Source: a virus
Length of the DNA stretch: 37,518 nucleotides
Reading direction: 5' to 3' (one strand)
Virus record (IMG/VR): IMGVR_UViG_3300044638_003204
Span: 1 to 37,518 of that record
Positions 17,077-25,489 of this stretch are shown in pieces. The number at the start of each line of letters is the position of its first letter. Position 1 is the first letter of the stretch. A program made the translations under genes and the position numbers. Under the pieces are notes generated by a model. The model was not told the origin of the DNA. It ran no database searches and worked only from the letters and a program-made list of their open reading frames with translations.

Positions 17077-17077
17077 A

Positions 17078-19150
<2,073 letters not shown>

Positions 19151-19152
19151 AA

Positions 19153-19422
19153 TTACGAAATCACTACTTTTATCAAATTAGCGTCATTCACTGTTGGAGG
19201 TTGAACGGCATACGTCAATGTGAGAGTAGCAACAACGGCAGATGCTTTTTTATATACAACAGTAGCAATGTTGTTTGTTGTTCCGTAATATGTCAACGCA
19301 AGTTCGTCATACTCTGGAATCTGAAATCCCTGCAATCCTGCAAGTGATGTTTCAATTGAATTGACTCCATCTAAAACAAGATGGCGATATTTTGCTGTAT
19401 CAAGAATCGACGGAATTTCCAT
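19153..19422 (-). CDS. Small hypothetical virion protein
   Basis: The 89-residue protein contains [21 protein letters not shown] and [20 protein letters not shown]. The second element is a beta-strand pattern common in small proteins that precede phage fibres. It begins after a strong hairpin behind the capsid gene and ends two bases before the collagen-like fibre, suggesting a fibre-attachment or baseplate role. Function not shown by any motif. Confidence 0.75.
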   Translation of the reverse strand: MEIPSILDTAKYRHLVLDGVNSIETSLAGLQGFQIPEYDELALTYYGTTNNIATVVYKKASAVVATLTLTYAVQPPTVNDANLIKVVIS

Positions 19423-19444
19423 AATTTAATTTGTAAGCTGATGA

Positions 19445-19476
19445 GGTGGCAGTGTCAACTTAATAACACTGCCACC
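19445..19476 (-). terminator. Strong hairpin after major capsid gene, no U-tract
   Basis: GGTGGCAGTGT and ACACTGCCACC form a perfect 11-pair, GC-rich stem with a 10-base loop, 17 bases beyond the capsid stop. In coding sense it is followed by TCATCAGC rather than U residues. It may be an attenuator, an RNA-stabilising end for the abundant capsid transcript, or a terminator of a host with little need for a U-tract. Confidence 0.6.
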
Positions 19477-19493
19477 GATACCAACCTATTTGA

Positions 19494-20687
19494 TTAAGGA
19501 ATTACGCAAGGCGTAGGATTGCCATCAAATGGGCAACGACGATAAACAATAGCGCACACGTTTTGTGGGCGAAGTGGCTGAATAGCGCGTTGGATTTGAT
19601 AGATATGCTGACCGAAGTCACCATACAGGTTACAATCGTTGTCGCGGAAGTAAGTCCACTCAAGTTCACCCATGGCGAGTTGAGGAGCGAATTTAAATGT
19701 GCCTTCGCCAACATAGTTTTCTGGAACAAGGCGTTTGAACGCTTCACCAGCGATAACGAACATGACTTCGTATGGAGCGGCAACCCAAGCTGGATTGCGG
19801 CGTTGAGCAAAACCATTCGTAACGGCAGTTGAAACGATTGGGTTGACCAGAGTCAAGACACCAGCAACGTTTGCAGTAGCGCGGAGAGGCTGTTGGTCGA
19901 TACCAAAAGCAAACCCACGATAGCCCATGAACTGATAACCAGAGATGGACTCTTCACCGAGCTTGAAGCTACCAGCGGAGAGATAGAGAAGGTCTTCCTT
20001 GACATCAGCGTCATTGCGGAAGTTCTCGATCTGATCGGCGGAAGCAAGAACTTGGAAGAACTCGCCATCTTTCGTTGCGAAAGGTTCGGCAAGCATCTCT
20101 TCGCGGAGGAAAGTTCCAATGCGATAGAGGGTCTTGAAGTTCATTGGCGCGTCAGGCACTTTGTTAGCAAACAAGGTGTTGATCTGCTGCATATCGCCAG
20201 TGAGGTTGCTTGTGAAAGCTGCTGTGGAATCCACAACATACTTGATGCCAGACTGGATCAGATACTGATATCGGATGTCGGCGTTGATGATCTGAAGGAT
20301 CGTCTTCTCAAGCGAAACTTGAGCTTGGAGATAAGAACCTTTGAAGGCAGTGCGAGCTTGCTTGACGCAAACACGTGGGCCTGCACCACGAAGTGTCTGA
20401 AGCTGGAACTGATACTCAGTCGAACCAACTTGATCGGGAGTAGCACCAACGCCGCAAAGCGAAAGGTCATTCACGAAGGTAGGAGAAGCGAGCGAAGCGG
20501 CAGGAACTGCCATTTCTTCAACCACGCTACGAACAACGTCCGAAACGGAAGGCAGAGTGCCACCATCAATGGAGTTGATGTAAGGTGATTTACGCGCAAG
20601 CACACGGGCAATTTGTCCGATGATGCGGTTTACGTCTTTGGAGGCGAAGTTTTGAACTGTCGCCAATGGAATACAATCGTTAGGCAT
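19494..20687 (-). CDS. Major capsid protein
   Basis: The 397-residue protein begins MPNDCIPLATVQNFASKDVN and is soluble, of even composition, with no membrane segment. The order portal - scaffold - this gene - fibres/tail, its size, the isolated long leader and its own downstream hairpin fit a HK97-fold major capsid protein. Six or more Cys are scattered through it (for example PRVCVKQ, PQNVCAIVYRRCPFDG). There is no Shine-Dalgarno site before the ATG; a leader rich in AAAACTAAAA precedes it. The HK97 fold is inferred, not seen directly. Confidence 0.82.
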   Translation of the reverse strand: MPNDCIPLATVQNFASKDVNRIIGQIARVLARKSPYINSIDGGTLPSVSDVVRSVVEEMAVPAASLASPTFVNDLSLCGVGATPDQVGSTEYQFQLQTLRGAGPRVCVKQARTAFKGSYLQAQVSLEKTILQIINADIRYQYLIQSGIKYVVDSTAAFTSNLTGDMQQINTLFANKVPDAPMNFKTLYRIGTFLREEMLAEPFATKDGEFFQVLASADQIENFRNDADVKEDLLYLSAGSFKLGEESISGYQFMGYRGFAFGIDQQPLRATANVAGVLTLVNPIVSTAVTNGFAQRRNPAWVAAPYEVMFVIAGEAFKRLVPENYVGEGTFKFAPQLAMGELEWTYFRDNDCNLYGDFGQHIYQIQRAIQPLRPQNVCAIVYRRCPFDGNPTPCVIP

Positions 20688-20704
20688 AATTTTAGTTTTC
20701 TATT

Positions 20705-20776
20705 TTAGTTTTGTTTGTGTTTGGGTTTTGTTCTGCTTGAACCGACCCGTTGTTTAGAAAACTTCGGGAACGACAT
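20705..20776 (-). CDS. Possible 23-residue basic leader peptide before capsid gene
   Basis: An ATG at 20776 directly follows the TGA of the gene at 20777 and opens a frame MSFPKFSKQRVGSSRTKPKH plus three residues, ending 17 bases before the capsid start. It is basic and Lys/Arg-rich. It could be a coupled small protein or merely a chance frame in the capsid leader. Confidence 0.22.
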   Translation of the reverse strand: MSFPKFSKQRVGSSRTKPKHKQN

Positions 20777-20962
20777 TCAAGTTCGCAGGAATATCATTTT
20801 CGTGATGTCACGAAATTGATCATCTTGCTTTGTTTCTTGTTTGTTCGCCCCGGCACGCTGGGCTTGTTGTGCGGCCTGTAGTGTGGATTCTTTGACTTCC
20901 ACGGAGTCACAGACATACGGAGTCTGCTCGCCGAGATATTTATCGACTGCAATATTTTTCAA
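20777..20962 (-). CDS. Small hypothetical protein upstream of capsid (TTG start)
   Basis: The frame gives 61 residues from a TTG at 20962, no ATG being available before an in-frame stop. It reads KNIAVDKYLGEQTPYVCDSV then an Ala/Gln/Lys-rich helix (LQAAQQAQRAGANKQETKQ). The composition is protein-like, and position beside the capsid gene suggests a head accessory protein. The sequence upstream is extremely A/T-rich (AATATTTTTT tracts), as expected of a promoter region. Confidence 0.45.
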   Translation of the reverse strand: MKNIAVDKYLGEQTPYVCDSVEVKESTLQAAQQAQRAGANKQETKQDDQFRDITKMIFLRT

Positions 20963-21096
20963 AAGTTGTCAACAATATTTTTAAAAAATATTTTCAAAAA
21001 ATATTTGACAGATATTCAATCGTCTCGTAGCTTGCTTTCATCTTACTTGAATTTTCACAGGATTCAGGCGAATAAAATTTCCTCTCTGGTAAAAAT

Positions 21097-21134
21097 AACC
21101 CGTCTTGATACTGTGAATATCAAGGCGGGTTTTT
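21097..21134 (+). terminator. Terminator hairpin, possibly bidirectional
   Basis: AACCCGTCTTGATA and TATCAAGGCGGGTT form a 14-pair stem around CTGTGAA, followed on the plus strand by TTTTT. In the plus-strand RNA one pair is U-G, so the stem is perfect; in the minus-strand RNA the same place is C-A. On the minus strand the stem is followed by ATTTTT, so it could still stop minus transcription. It suggests that some transcription comes from the left in this all-minus region. Confidence 0.75.
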
Positions 21135-21468
21135 ACTTGGCATGAAGCTCACGCAGTTCCCCAAAGTAGCTCGCAAAGGTGCTATATCTGTGAGCGAAAT
21201 ATGACAGAGAGAGCGACAACGAATCCTTTGGGTTTACTTGTCGGAAACGCACAGGGAAAAACATATGCTGTAACCATGCCAATTTTCCCGCTCAAATTTT
21301 TATTTGGGTAAACACGTTATTCCGAGTTCGGTAAATATTGCGATTAAAATTGCAATGTTTGCACGGGATAGGCGAAGGCGTTGCTAATGGGTGTTTGTTG
21401 AGTGTTGGTGCGGCCCGATAAAGATAGCAACGTAAATGTCGAAATGCCATACTGCCGATTCCTATACG

Positions 21469-21554
21469 GAATGAGTATTGTTCAAGACACTTCATCACCA
21501 TAACAGGCGAAGTGTCTCTTGCCGCCAACCTCAAGCCTTCCAGAATGAGTATTG
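21469..21554. repeat. 12-base direct repeats flanking a hairpin
   Basis: GAATGAGTATTG occurs at 21469-21480 and again at 21543-21554, bracketing 62 bases that contain a 9-pair inverted repeat (AGACACTTC at 21485-21493, GAAGTGTCT at 21509-21517). The second copy ends immediately before the stop codon of the glycosyltransferase gene. The layout recalls a small inserted element with target duplication, or tandem regulator sites. Confidence 0.6.
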
Positions 21555-22130
21555 CTACATGAGTGATGCCATAACTTCAGACTTTGGCTTGTCACTTTTT
21601 TCAATGTGTCGAACTTGGTTTAGCATATCCGACAATTTGCTTTCTACTCCAAGAATTTCGGATTCAAAACGAAGTCTGTTGTCAACAAAAAAATCCTCTT
21701 GAATAAATTTGCTCATTACGGAAGCGCAATGCTCGCGTGTTGCAAAAAACAAGTAGCATGGTTCTCCAGAAACGATGTTGAGAGTAGATTCAAATCTGAC
21801 CGCATCGTGTGGAGTGAAATTAATATTGACAACATCGTAATCGCTCATCCACCCACCTCCTGCCGCATGAAGCGCAGACCATCGGGAATATCGAGCGATA
21901 ATCTGCGGGAAGACGTGTTGGTAGTCCATTGGCAAGTCAAATGACATCTTCATTATTTTTGCCATGAACTTTTGATATGCATTGCTGGCTTGCGCGTGTG
22001 AGCGGTTAAGCATCACGCAATCCCAACCATTTTTTTCCCACGATGTCTTCCAGTAGTTTGCGCGAGCAAATTGCTCTGCCTGCGGCAAGGTCTGGATGCT
22101 TTCGTAATATGAGTAAATCTTAGGCTTCAT
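21555..22130 (-). CDS. GT-A glycosyltransferase-like protein (sugar-binding DxD region)
   Basis: The 191-residue protein contains ARYSRWSALHAAGGGWMSDYDVV (residues 79-101): helix, Gly-Gly-Gly-Trp and DYD (Asp97, Asp99), the hallmark of the nucleotide-sugar-binding region of GT32-like/DxD transferases. It is shorter than most such enzymes and lacks a membrane anchor. It lies 30 bases after another glycosyltransferase gene and before the capsid gene. Its acceptor could be a virion protein or host glycan; unknown. Confidence 0.7.
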   Translation of the reverse strand: MKPKIYSYYESIQTLPQAEQFARANYWKTSWEKNGWDCVMLNRSHAQASNAYQKFMAKIMKMSFDLPMDYQHVFPQIIARYSRWSALHAAGGGWMSDYDVVNINFTPHDAVRFESTLNIVSGEPCYLFFATREHCASVMSKFIQEDFFVDNRLRFESEILGVESKLSDMLNQVRHIEKSDKPKSEVMASLM

Positions 22131-22160
22131 TATACCCGAAATGGTAAATTTTGGTCTTTA

Positions 22161-23114
22161 TTAGTATGATTTATACCCGACATGGAATACTGGAATCCCA
22201 AGGTCAATGTGCGGTTGATGTCCTGCGTCTTTTGCACGCTTGCAGAACGAAATGTCATCTGGAAAGAAAAACCCTCCTTGACGCTCGCCAATGTCAGCAA
22301 ATACGCGACGATGGATTAGCATACATCCAGAACCAGTCCAGTCTACAGGCACAATCTCTTCGGGATATGATTTGGCTTTTGATCCCAAATCTTTGTTTGA
22401 GCAAACAATTGAATCCGCGAGTTGGTTTTCAAAGTATGCTGCGCCAATAATAGATTTTCCACTTCCGATCAAACGATGAATTACATGACGCTGCAATGCG
22501 GAATCTTGCACGTTCTGTGCCGCTCCAATCGTTGATTTTGCCCATGCTGGTCTTCCAATGGATGGAACAATGTCATTGTCGATCAAAAGCAGGTATTTTG
22601 CGTCTGTCTGAAGGAACTTTTTAGCAAGTTCGTTTTTTCCATGATAAAAATTACCAGTTGTTGCAAAGTCAAAGCGGATTTTGTCTCGGCCAAAGTCAAG
22701 TGCCATGTTGATCATGGAAAATGCGGTAATTGGGTTTGTTTGCTTTACGGCAGAGAACCCAACGAAGATGTCTCGACCAGCAAACTCTGTTCGGTAGCTC
22801 GGCAACCCTTCAGAAGATCGGGACTCTACAATTGGTTGCTGTAGTGGCAATGTTTTGTGTAGTTCCTCTTCAATTTGTGGTTCTGGAACCGCATTTTCGA
22901 TAGTTTCCAGAGGTTTTGTCTCGTTCTGTGTGCCAATATCAACATTACGATCCTCATTTTGCTCACTTACCTCTTCTTTTGGCTTGCGTCCGGGCTTTTT
23001 TGCAACTTTCGGTTGATTTACAGGTTGTGTTGGCACTCCATTTCGAGCGAATGGATCAAAATTGTCCAATGCGTTCATTGTAATGCGTTCATCTGGTGAT
23101 ATTTTTACTTCCAT
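22161..23114 (-). CDS. GT-A glycosyltransferase with long disordered N-terminal extension
   Basis: The 317-residue protein has about 110 residues of charged, Pro/Glu-rich sequence (with KKPGRKPKEEV at 39-49, an AT-hook-like patch), then a GT-A domain: DIFVGFSAVKQ, LLLIDNDIVPS (DND at 179-181 as metal-binding site), TGSGCMLIHRRVF, FPDDISFCKRA and a final HVG. These match GT2-like family transferases. It lies between the scaffold-like gene and another glycosyltransferase, inside the head operon. The extension could target it to a substrate. Substrate unknown. Confidence 0.78.
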   Translation of the reverse strand: MEVKISPDERITMNALDNFDPFARNGVPTQPVNQPKVAKKPGRKPKEEVSEQNEDRNVDIGTQNETKPLETIENAVPEPQIEEELHKTLPLQQPIVESRSSEGLPSYRTEFAGRDIFVGFSAVKQTNPITAFSMINMALDFGRDKIRFDFATTGNFYHGKNELAKKFLQTDAKYLLLIDNDIVPSIGRPAWAKSTIGAAQNVQDSALQRHVIHRLIGSGKSIIGAAYFENQLADSIVCSNKDLGSKAKSYPEEIVPVDWTGSGCMLIHRRVFADIGERQGGFFFPDDISFCKRAKDAGHQPHIDLGIPVFHVGYKSY

Positions 23115-23166
23115 ATTCTTAATTTATACTAAGTTTATCTAGTTATACACTAAACCTGCTATACTT
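23115..23166 (-). promoter_or_regulatory. A/T-rich spacer with three TATAC repeats
   Basis: The spacer upstream of the glycosyltransferase ATG has TATAC on the plus strand at 23125-23129, 23144-23148 and 23160-23164, in coding sense GTATA three times with A/T-rich flanks. It may be a promoter or operator for the inserted glycosyltransferase pair. No clear -35 box was found. Confidence 0.25.
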
Positions 23167-24450
23167 TTATAATCCTGCCTCATCCAAACCAAGGTCAATT
23201 GCGTCTGCGGCATTCATTTTAATCCGATCAGACAAATTTGATGGTTTATTTGATGATTGAGTTGTCACTGTTTGCTTTGGCAACTTGGAACTGCCTTTGA
23301 GCTTATTGTTCTCAGAGGTGAGTTGCTTGACTTGATCCATGAGTGCGTTCTTTTGCGCCTGCTCGGTGCGTAGCTGCTCTGTAAGCACATGACTGAAGAC
23401 AGCAGATGCAGCGACATTGGCGCGTTCCTGTGCCGTTGTAGGCCACAATGCAGAGTTGAACTTGGTTGCCAAGTCTCCAACCCGTTTATTGTGTTCCTCG
23501 ACCTGCTTCAGTTGCTCTGGAGTCGCATTTGGAAGAGGCTCAACAAACCTTGCCCACGGGAGGTCTTTTGTAATCTCCTCCATGTAATTGTCAATCTGCT
23601 CAACTTCCTTGCCATACCATTCTTTATTTTGCGTTTCGCGTTGAGTTAGGATTTCTTCAGCGTGATCAGCGGCATGAGAAATTTCAGCTTCTTGCTTTTC
23701 CTTGAGTTCGGAAACATCAACCAGACCACGTTTGAGCCTTTCAGAGTCTGTCAATGGCAGTTTCTGAAATGCAGACTGTTTCCAAAAACTGTCTGCAACT
23801 TTATCTGGCCCTCCAGCGTCTTCAATCGACTTGATTACATCGTCTCCAGCACCATGCTTTCTTAAAATTCCATATATACTTTCTTTGGCACTTTGGATTG
23901 GTGCTTCGTATTTGCTTTGGAACTCTGGATCGTTTTTGATGTCGAAGATTGCGCGGAACTTTTTGAGTTCTTCGTAATCTTGCGGGATTTCTTTCCGCTG
24001 CTCTGCTTCGGAGAGTCGTTGACGCAGAACTTCTGCTTCGGCGGCTTGTTGCTTGTATTGACTTGCGGTTTCTTGGAGCTTGCGCCAGTTGCTTTGGTTT
24101 TTTTCCGAGAGATTCCGAGGTTGCTCGATAGCGGCAATTTCTGGATCGATGTCGATTTTTGGCTCGACTGGTTGCTGCGGTTCTGGCTGAACATTGCTCT
24201 GACTCTCTTGAGTTGGTTTTTCGCCCTGCGTTTCCGTAGGAACAACTGAATCTTCAAGTGAATTGTCTGTATTTTCTCCAGTATCAGCAGTATTAGGTTG
24301 TTCATTGTTTTCTATTGTTTCTCCAAGTGCCTCATCAAGCAAGTTGTCAATTGTTGCGCTTGTTGTTTCATCGATTGGGTCTGAGTCAAGACTTGGGTTT
24401 CCAAATCCTGTTACGTCTGGTTCTACTGTGTTTTCGTTGGTATCTGTCAT
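23167..24450 (-). CDS. Scaffolding-like protein
   Basis: The 427-residue protein is very acidic at the N-terminus (residues 1-130 with many Asp/Glu/Thr/Gln), followed by long coiled-coil helices (RKLQETASQYKQQAAEAEV, EEILTQRETQNKEWYGKEV, QKNALMDQVKQLTSENNKL) and a Lys/Ser-rich tail. There is no Cys-rich or catalytic motif. The place between portal and capsid is that of the scaffold in T7-like and other podoviruses. It would build the procapsid and leave before packaging. Identification is by position and composition. Confidence 0.75.
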   Translation of the reverse strand: MTDTNENTVEPDVTGFGNPSLDSDPIDETTSATIDNLLDEALGETIENNEQPNTADTGENTDNSLEDSVVPTETQGEKPTQESQSNVQPEPQQPVEPKIDIDPEIAAIEQPRNLSEKNQSNWRKLQETASQYKQQAAEAEVLRQRLSEAEQRKEIPQDYEELKKFRAIFDIKNDPEFQSKYEAPIQSAKESIYGILRKHGAGDDVIKSIEDAGGPDKVADSFWKQSAFQKLPLTDSERLKRGLVDVSELKEKQEAEISHAADHAEEILTQRETQNKEWYGKEVEQIDNYMEEITKDLPWARFVEPLPNATPEQLKQVEEHNKRVGDLATKFNSALWPTTAQERANVAASAVFSHVLTEQLRTEQAQKNALMDQVKQLTSENNKLKGSSKLPKQTVTTQSSNKPSNLSDRIKMNAADAIDLGLDEAGL

Positions 24451-24454
24451 AAAT

Positions 24455-24709
24455 TTATTTCATTGATTTAGCCCCGGCACACTTCCATTTGCGGCGGCTT
24501 AAATTATTTGGTGTATTGGGATCGTTTTGTTTGCTTTTAGGAAGTGCTTTTTTAATGCCTAAACTTCTCGCGCAGTAACTGTCCCCACGGATGCTGCCCG
24601 GTGATATCTTTGCACCTTTCTGACCATAGGATACTTTTTTAGTCCTGCCAGTCGCTTTGTTCTTAACAATCTTGACTGACTTCTTGCCTTTTGCTGGTGC
24701 TGATTTCAT
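24455..24709 (-). CDS. Small basic conserved phage protein
   Basis: The 84-residue protein is highly basic and contains YGQKGAKISPGSIRGDSYCARSLG and NDPNTPNNLSRRKWKC, a pattern I recognise from many environmental podoviruses but with no known function. Its ATG overlaps the stop of the upstream 52-residue gene (ATGA). The strongly positive charge fits DNA or scaffold binding during head assembly. The SDs and lack of membrane segment give no more. Confidence 0.75.
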   Translation of the reverse strand: MKSAPAKGKKSVKIVKNKATGRTKKVSYGQKGAKISPGSIRGDSYCARSLGIKKALPKSKQNDPNTPNNLSRRKWKCAGAKSMK

Positions 24710-24864
24710 TTCTTTTTCTCTGTTTTAGCTGATTCTTTAATTGCCTTTGCAGTAGGTGCGCCTTTTGATCCGGGTTTCCTCATCTTCTCGCCACTACCAG
24801 CAGCGATGCGTTTCCTCTTTTCGTGGATATTAGCCCACAATCCTTGTTGTTTAGTTTTTGCCAT
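24706..24864 (-). CDS. Small basic protein (KMRKPGSKGAPTAK type)
   Basis: This 52-residue gene reads MAKTKQQGLWANIHEKRKRI then AAGSGEKMRKPGSKGAPTAK and a Lys-rich end. The GSGEKMRKPGSKGAPTAK block is common in small proteins next to head genes of environmental podoviruses; function unknown. The leader is GTAATT-ATG without Shine-Dalgarno. Its stop overlaps the next start, and it begins two bases after the preceding gene's stop. Confidence 0.8.
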   Translation of the reverse strand: MAKTKQQGLWANIHEKRKRIAAGSGEKMRKPGSKGAPTAKAIKESAKTEKKK

Positions 24865-24866
24865 AA

Positions 24867-25106
24867 TTACATTGCGGTAAAATTACCAGAGGTTGCGTCT
24901 TGGTTTTCTTCGTTATTTGCAGATAAGTCTTGCAGTTCACGAATAGCAAATTCAAAACCCTCTTTGAACTTTGCTTGCAACGCAACTTCCTCGATAGATT
25001 TACCATCGCACAACGGAATGCGCGAGCGGTAATATTCTATCAATTTATTACCAGATTTATTTAAATATTCCCGTAAGGTAACGCTATCTGCACTTGTCCA
25101 TTTCAT
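24867..25106 (-). CDS. Small hypothetical head-region protein
   Basis: The 79-residue protein is mainly helical: KWTSADSVTLREYLNKSGNK, then DGKSIEEVALQAKFKEGFEF and a Gln/Asn/Glu-rich tail. The SIEEVALQA..KEG pattern occurs in small phage proteins that lie between portal and scaffold; function unknown. A hairpin-containing spacer separates it from the gene upstream. Confidence 0.75.
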   Translation of the reverse strand: MKWTSADSVTLREYLNKSGNKLIEYYRSRIPLCDGKSIEEVALQAKFKEGFEFAIRELQDLSANNEENQDATSGNFTAM

Positions 25107-25150
25107 AATTTGTTATGTATTTGTTTATTGCAGTGTGCTCATGGCTGGCT

Positions 25151-25198
25151 TGGATAAAAACCAAGTCACATACTGGCATCTAACGAGGTTCTTATCCA
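25151..25198 (-). ncRNA. Intergenic 12-pair RNA hairpin
   Basis: In coding sense TGGATAAGAACC and GGTTTTTATCCA pair perfectly over 12 bases around a 24-base loop. One pair is G-U in the minus-strand RNA; the plus-strand version would have an A-C mismatch, so the hairpin is probably an RNA element of the minus transcript. There is no U-tract after it. It may regulate or protect the transcript between the portal-side gene and the scaffold genes. Confidence 0.5.
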
Positions 25199-25206
25199 GA
25201 GGAAGC

Positions 25207-25470
25207 TTATCGCAATCCTGCGTCAATGGCATCATAAGACGACATTGGCTTTTTAGTCAAATTTGGATTAACATCTTCTTTTTTAATAACGGATGCTGGA
25301 TCAACTTTTTTTGCATCGCGTCCAAATGCGTTTGGAGTAGATGAGTTGTTGTCAAATTTAGCATATGCGTCTGCTGTTTCTTGTGACATACCTTCTCCGC
25401 GATCAGGTTGTGCTTCCTGCATCGCGTATTTCTTGTAGTTCTTCAGTGCTTGTGAGTTTGATCCGCCCAT
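25207..25470 (-). CDS. Small hypothetical protein after portal
   Basis: I choose the ATG at 25470 (MGGSNSQALKNYKKYAMQEA), which lies after the portal stop (25490), rather than an alternative start inside the portal gene. The 87-residue protein is polar and probably partly disordered (FDNNSSTPNAFGRDAKKVDP), ending SSYDAIDAGLR. A role in portal or head assembly is likely from position only. Confidence 0.7.
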   Translation of the reverse strand: MGGSNSQALKNYKKYAMQEAQPDRGEGMSQETADAYAKFDNNSSTPNAFGRDAKKVDPASVIKKEDVNPNLTKKPMSSYDAIDAGLR

Positions 25471-25489
25471 AGTGTTATTTTGTTTTTGT

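Larger units (their letters stand above)
20963..21554 (-). other. Non-coding 592-base gap upstream of capsid, hairpin-rich
   Basis: No convincing gene lies here on either strand. The gap holds an A/T tract with near-palindromes (20948-21010), a terminator-like hairpin (21097-21131), pairs such as GGGAAAA/TTTTCCC, a 9-pair hairpin (21485-21517) and a 12-base direct repeat. It probably contains the promoter of the capsid transcript and the terminator of the glycosyltransferase genes. A structured RNA is possible but unproven. Confidence 0.55.

Noticed and set aside
19893-20588. 231-residue plus-strand frame
   Set aside because: Lies wholly within the major capsid gene on the opposite strand, with no start signal or neighbours.
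20941-21010. TTGACA boxes in the A/T tract before the capsid region
   Set aside because: A perfect TTGACA is present, but no acceptable -10 box lies 16-18 bases after it, so I do not call a defined promoter.
21142-21311. Two small plus-strand frames joined by an ATGA overlap (20 and 36 codons)
   Set aside because: The overlap is attractive, but there is no ribosome-binding site or recognisable sequence, and all else in the region runs on the minus strand. Worth a look if plus-strand transcripts are found.
21292-21534. 80-residue minus-strand frame in the large gap
   Set aside because: Depends on a TTG start without ribosome-binding site, and its sequence overlaps hairpins and looks non-coding.
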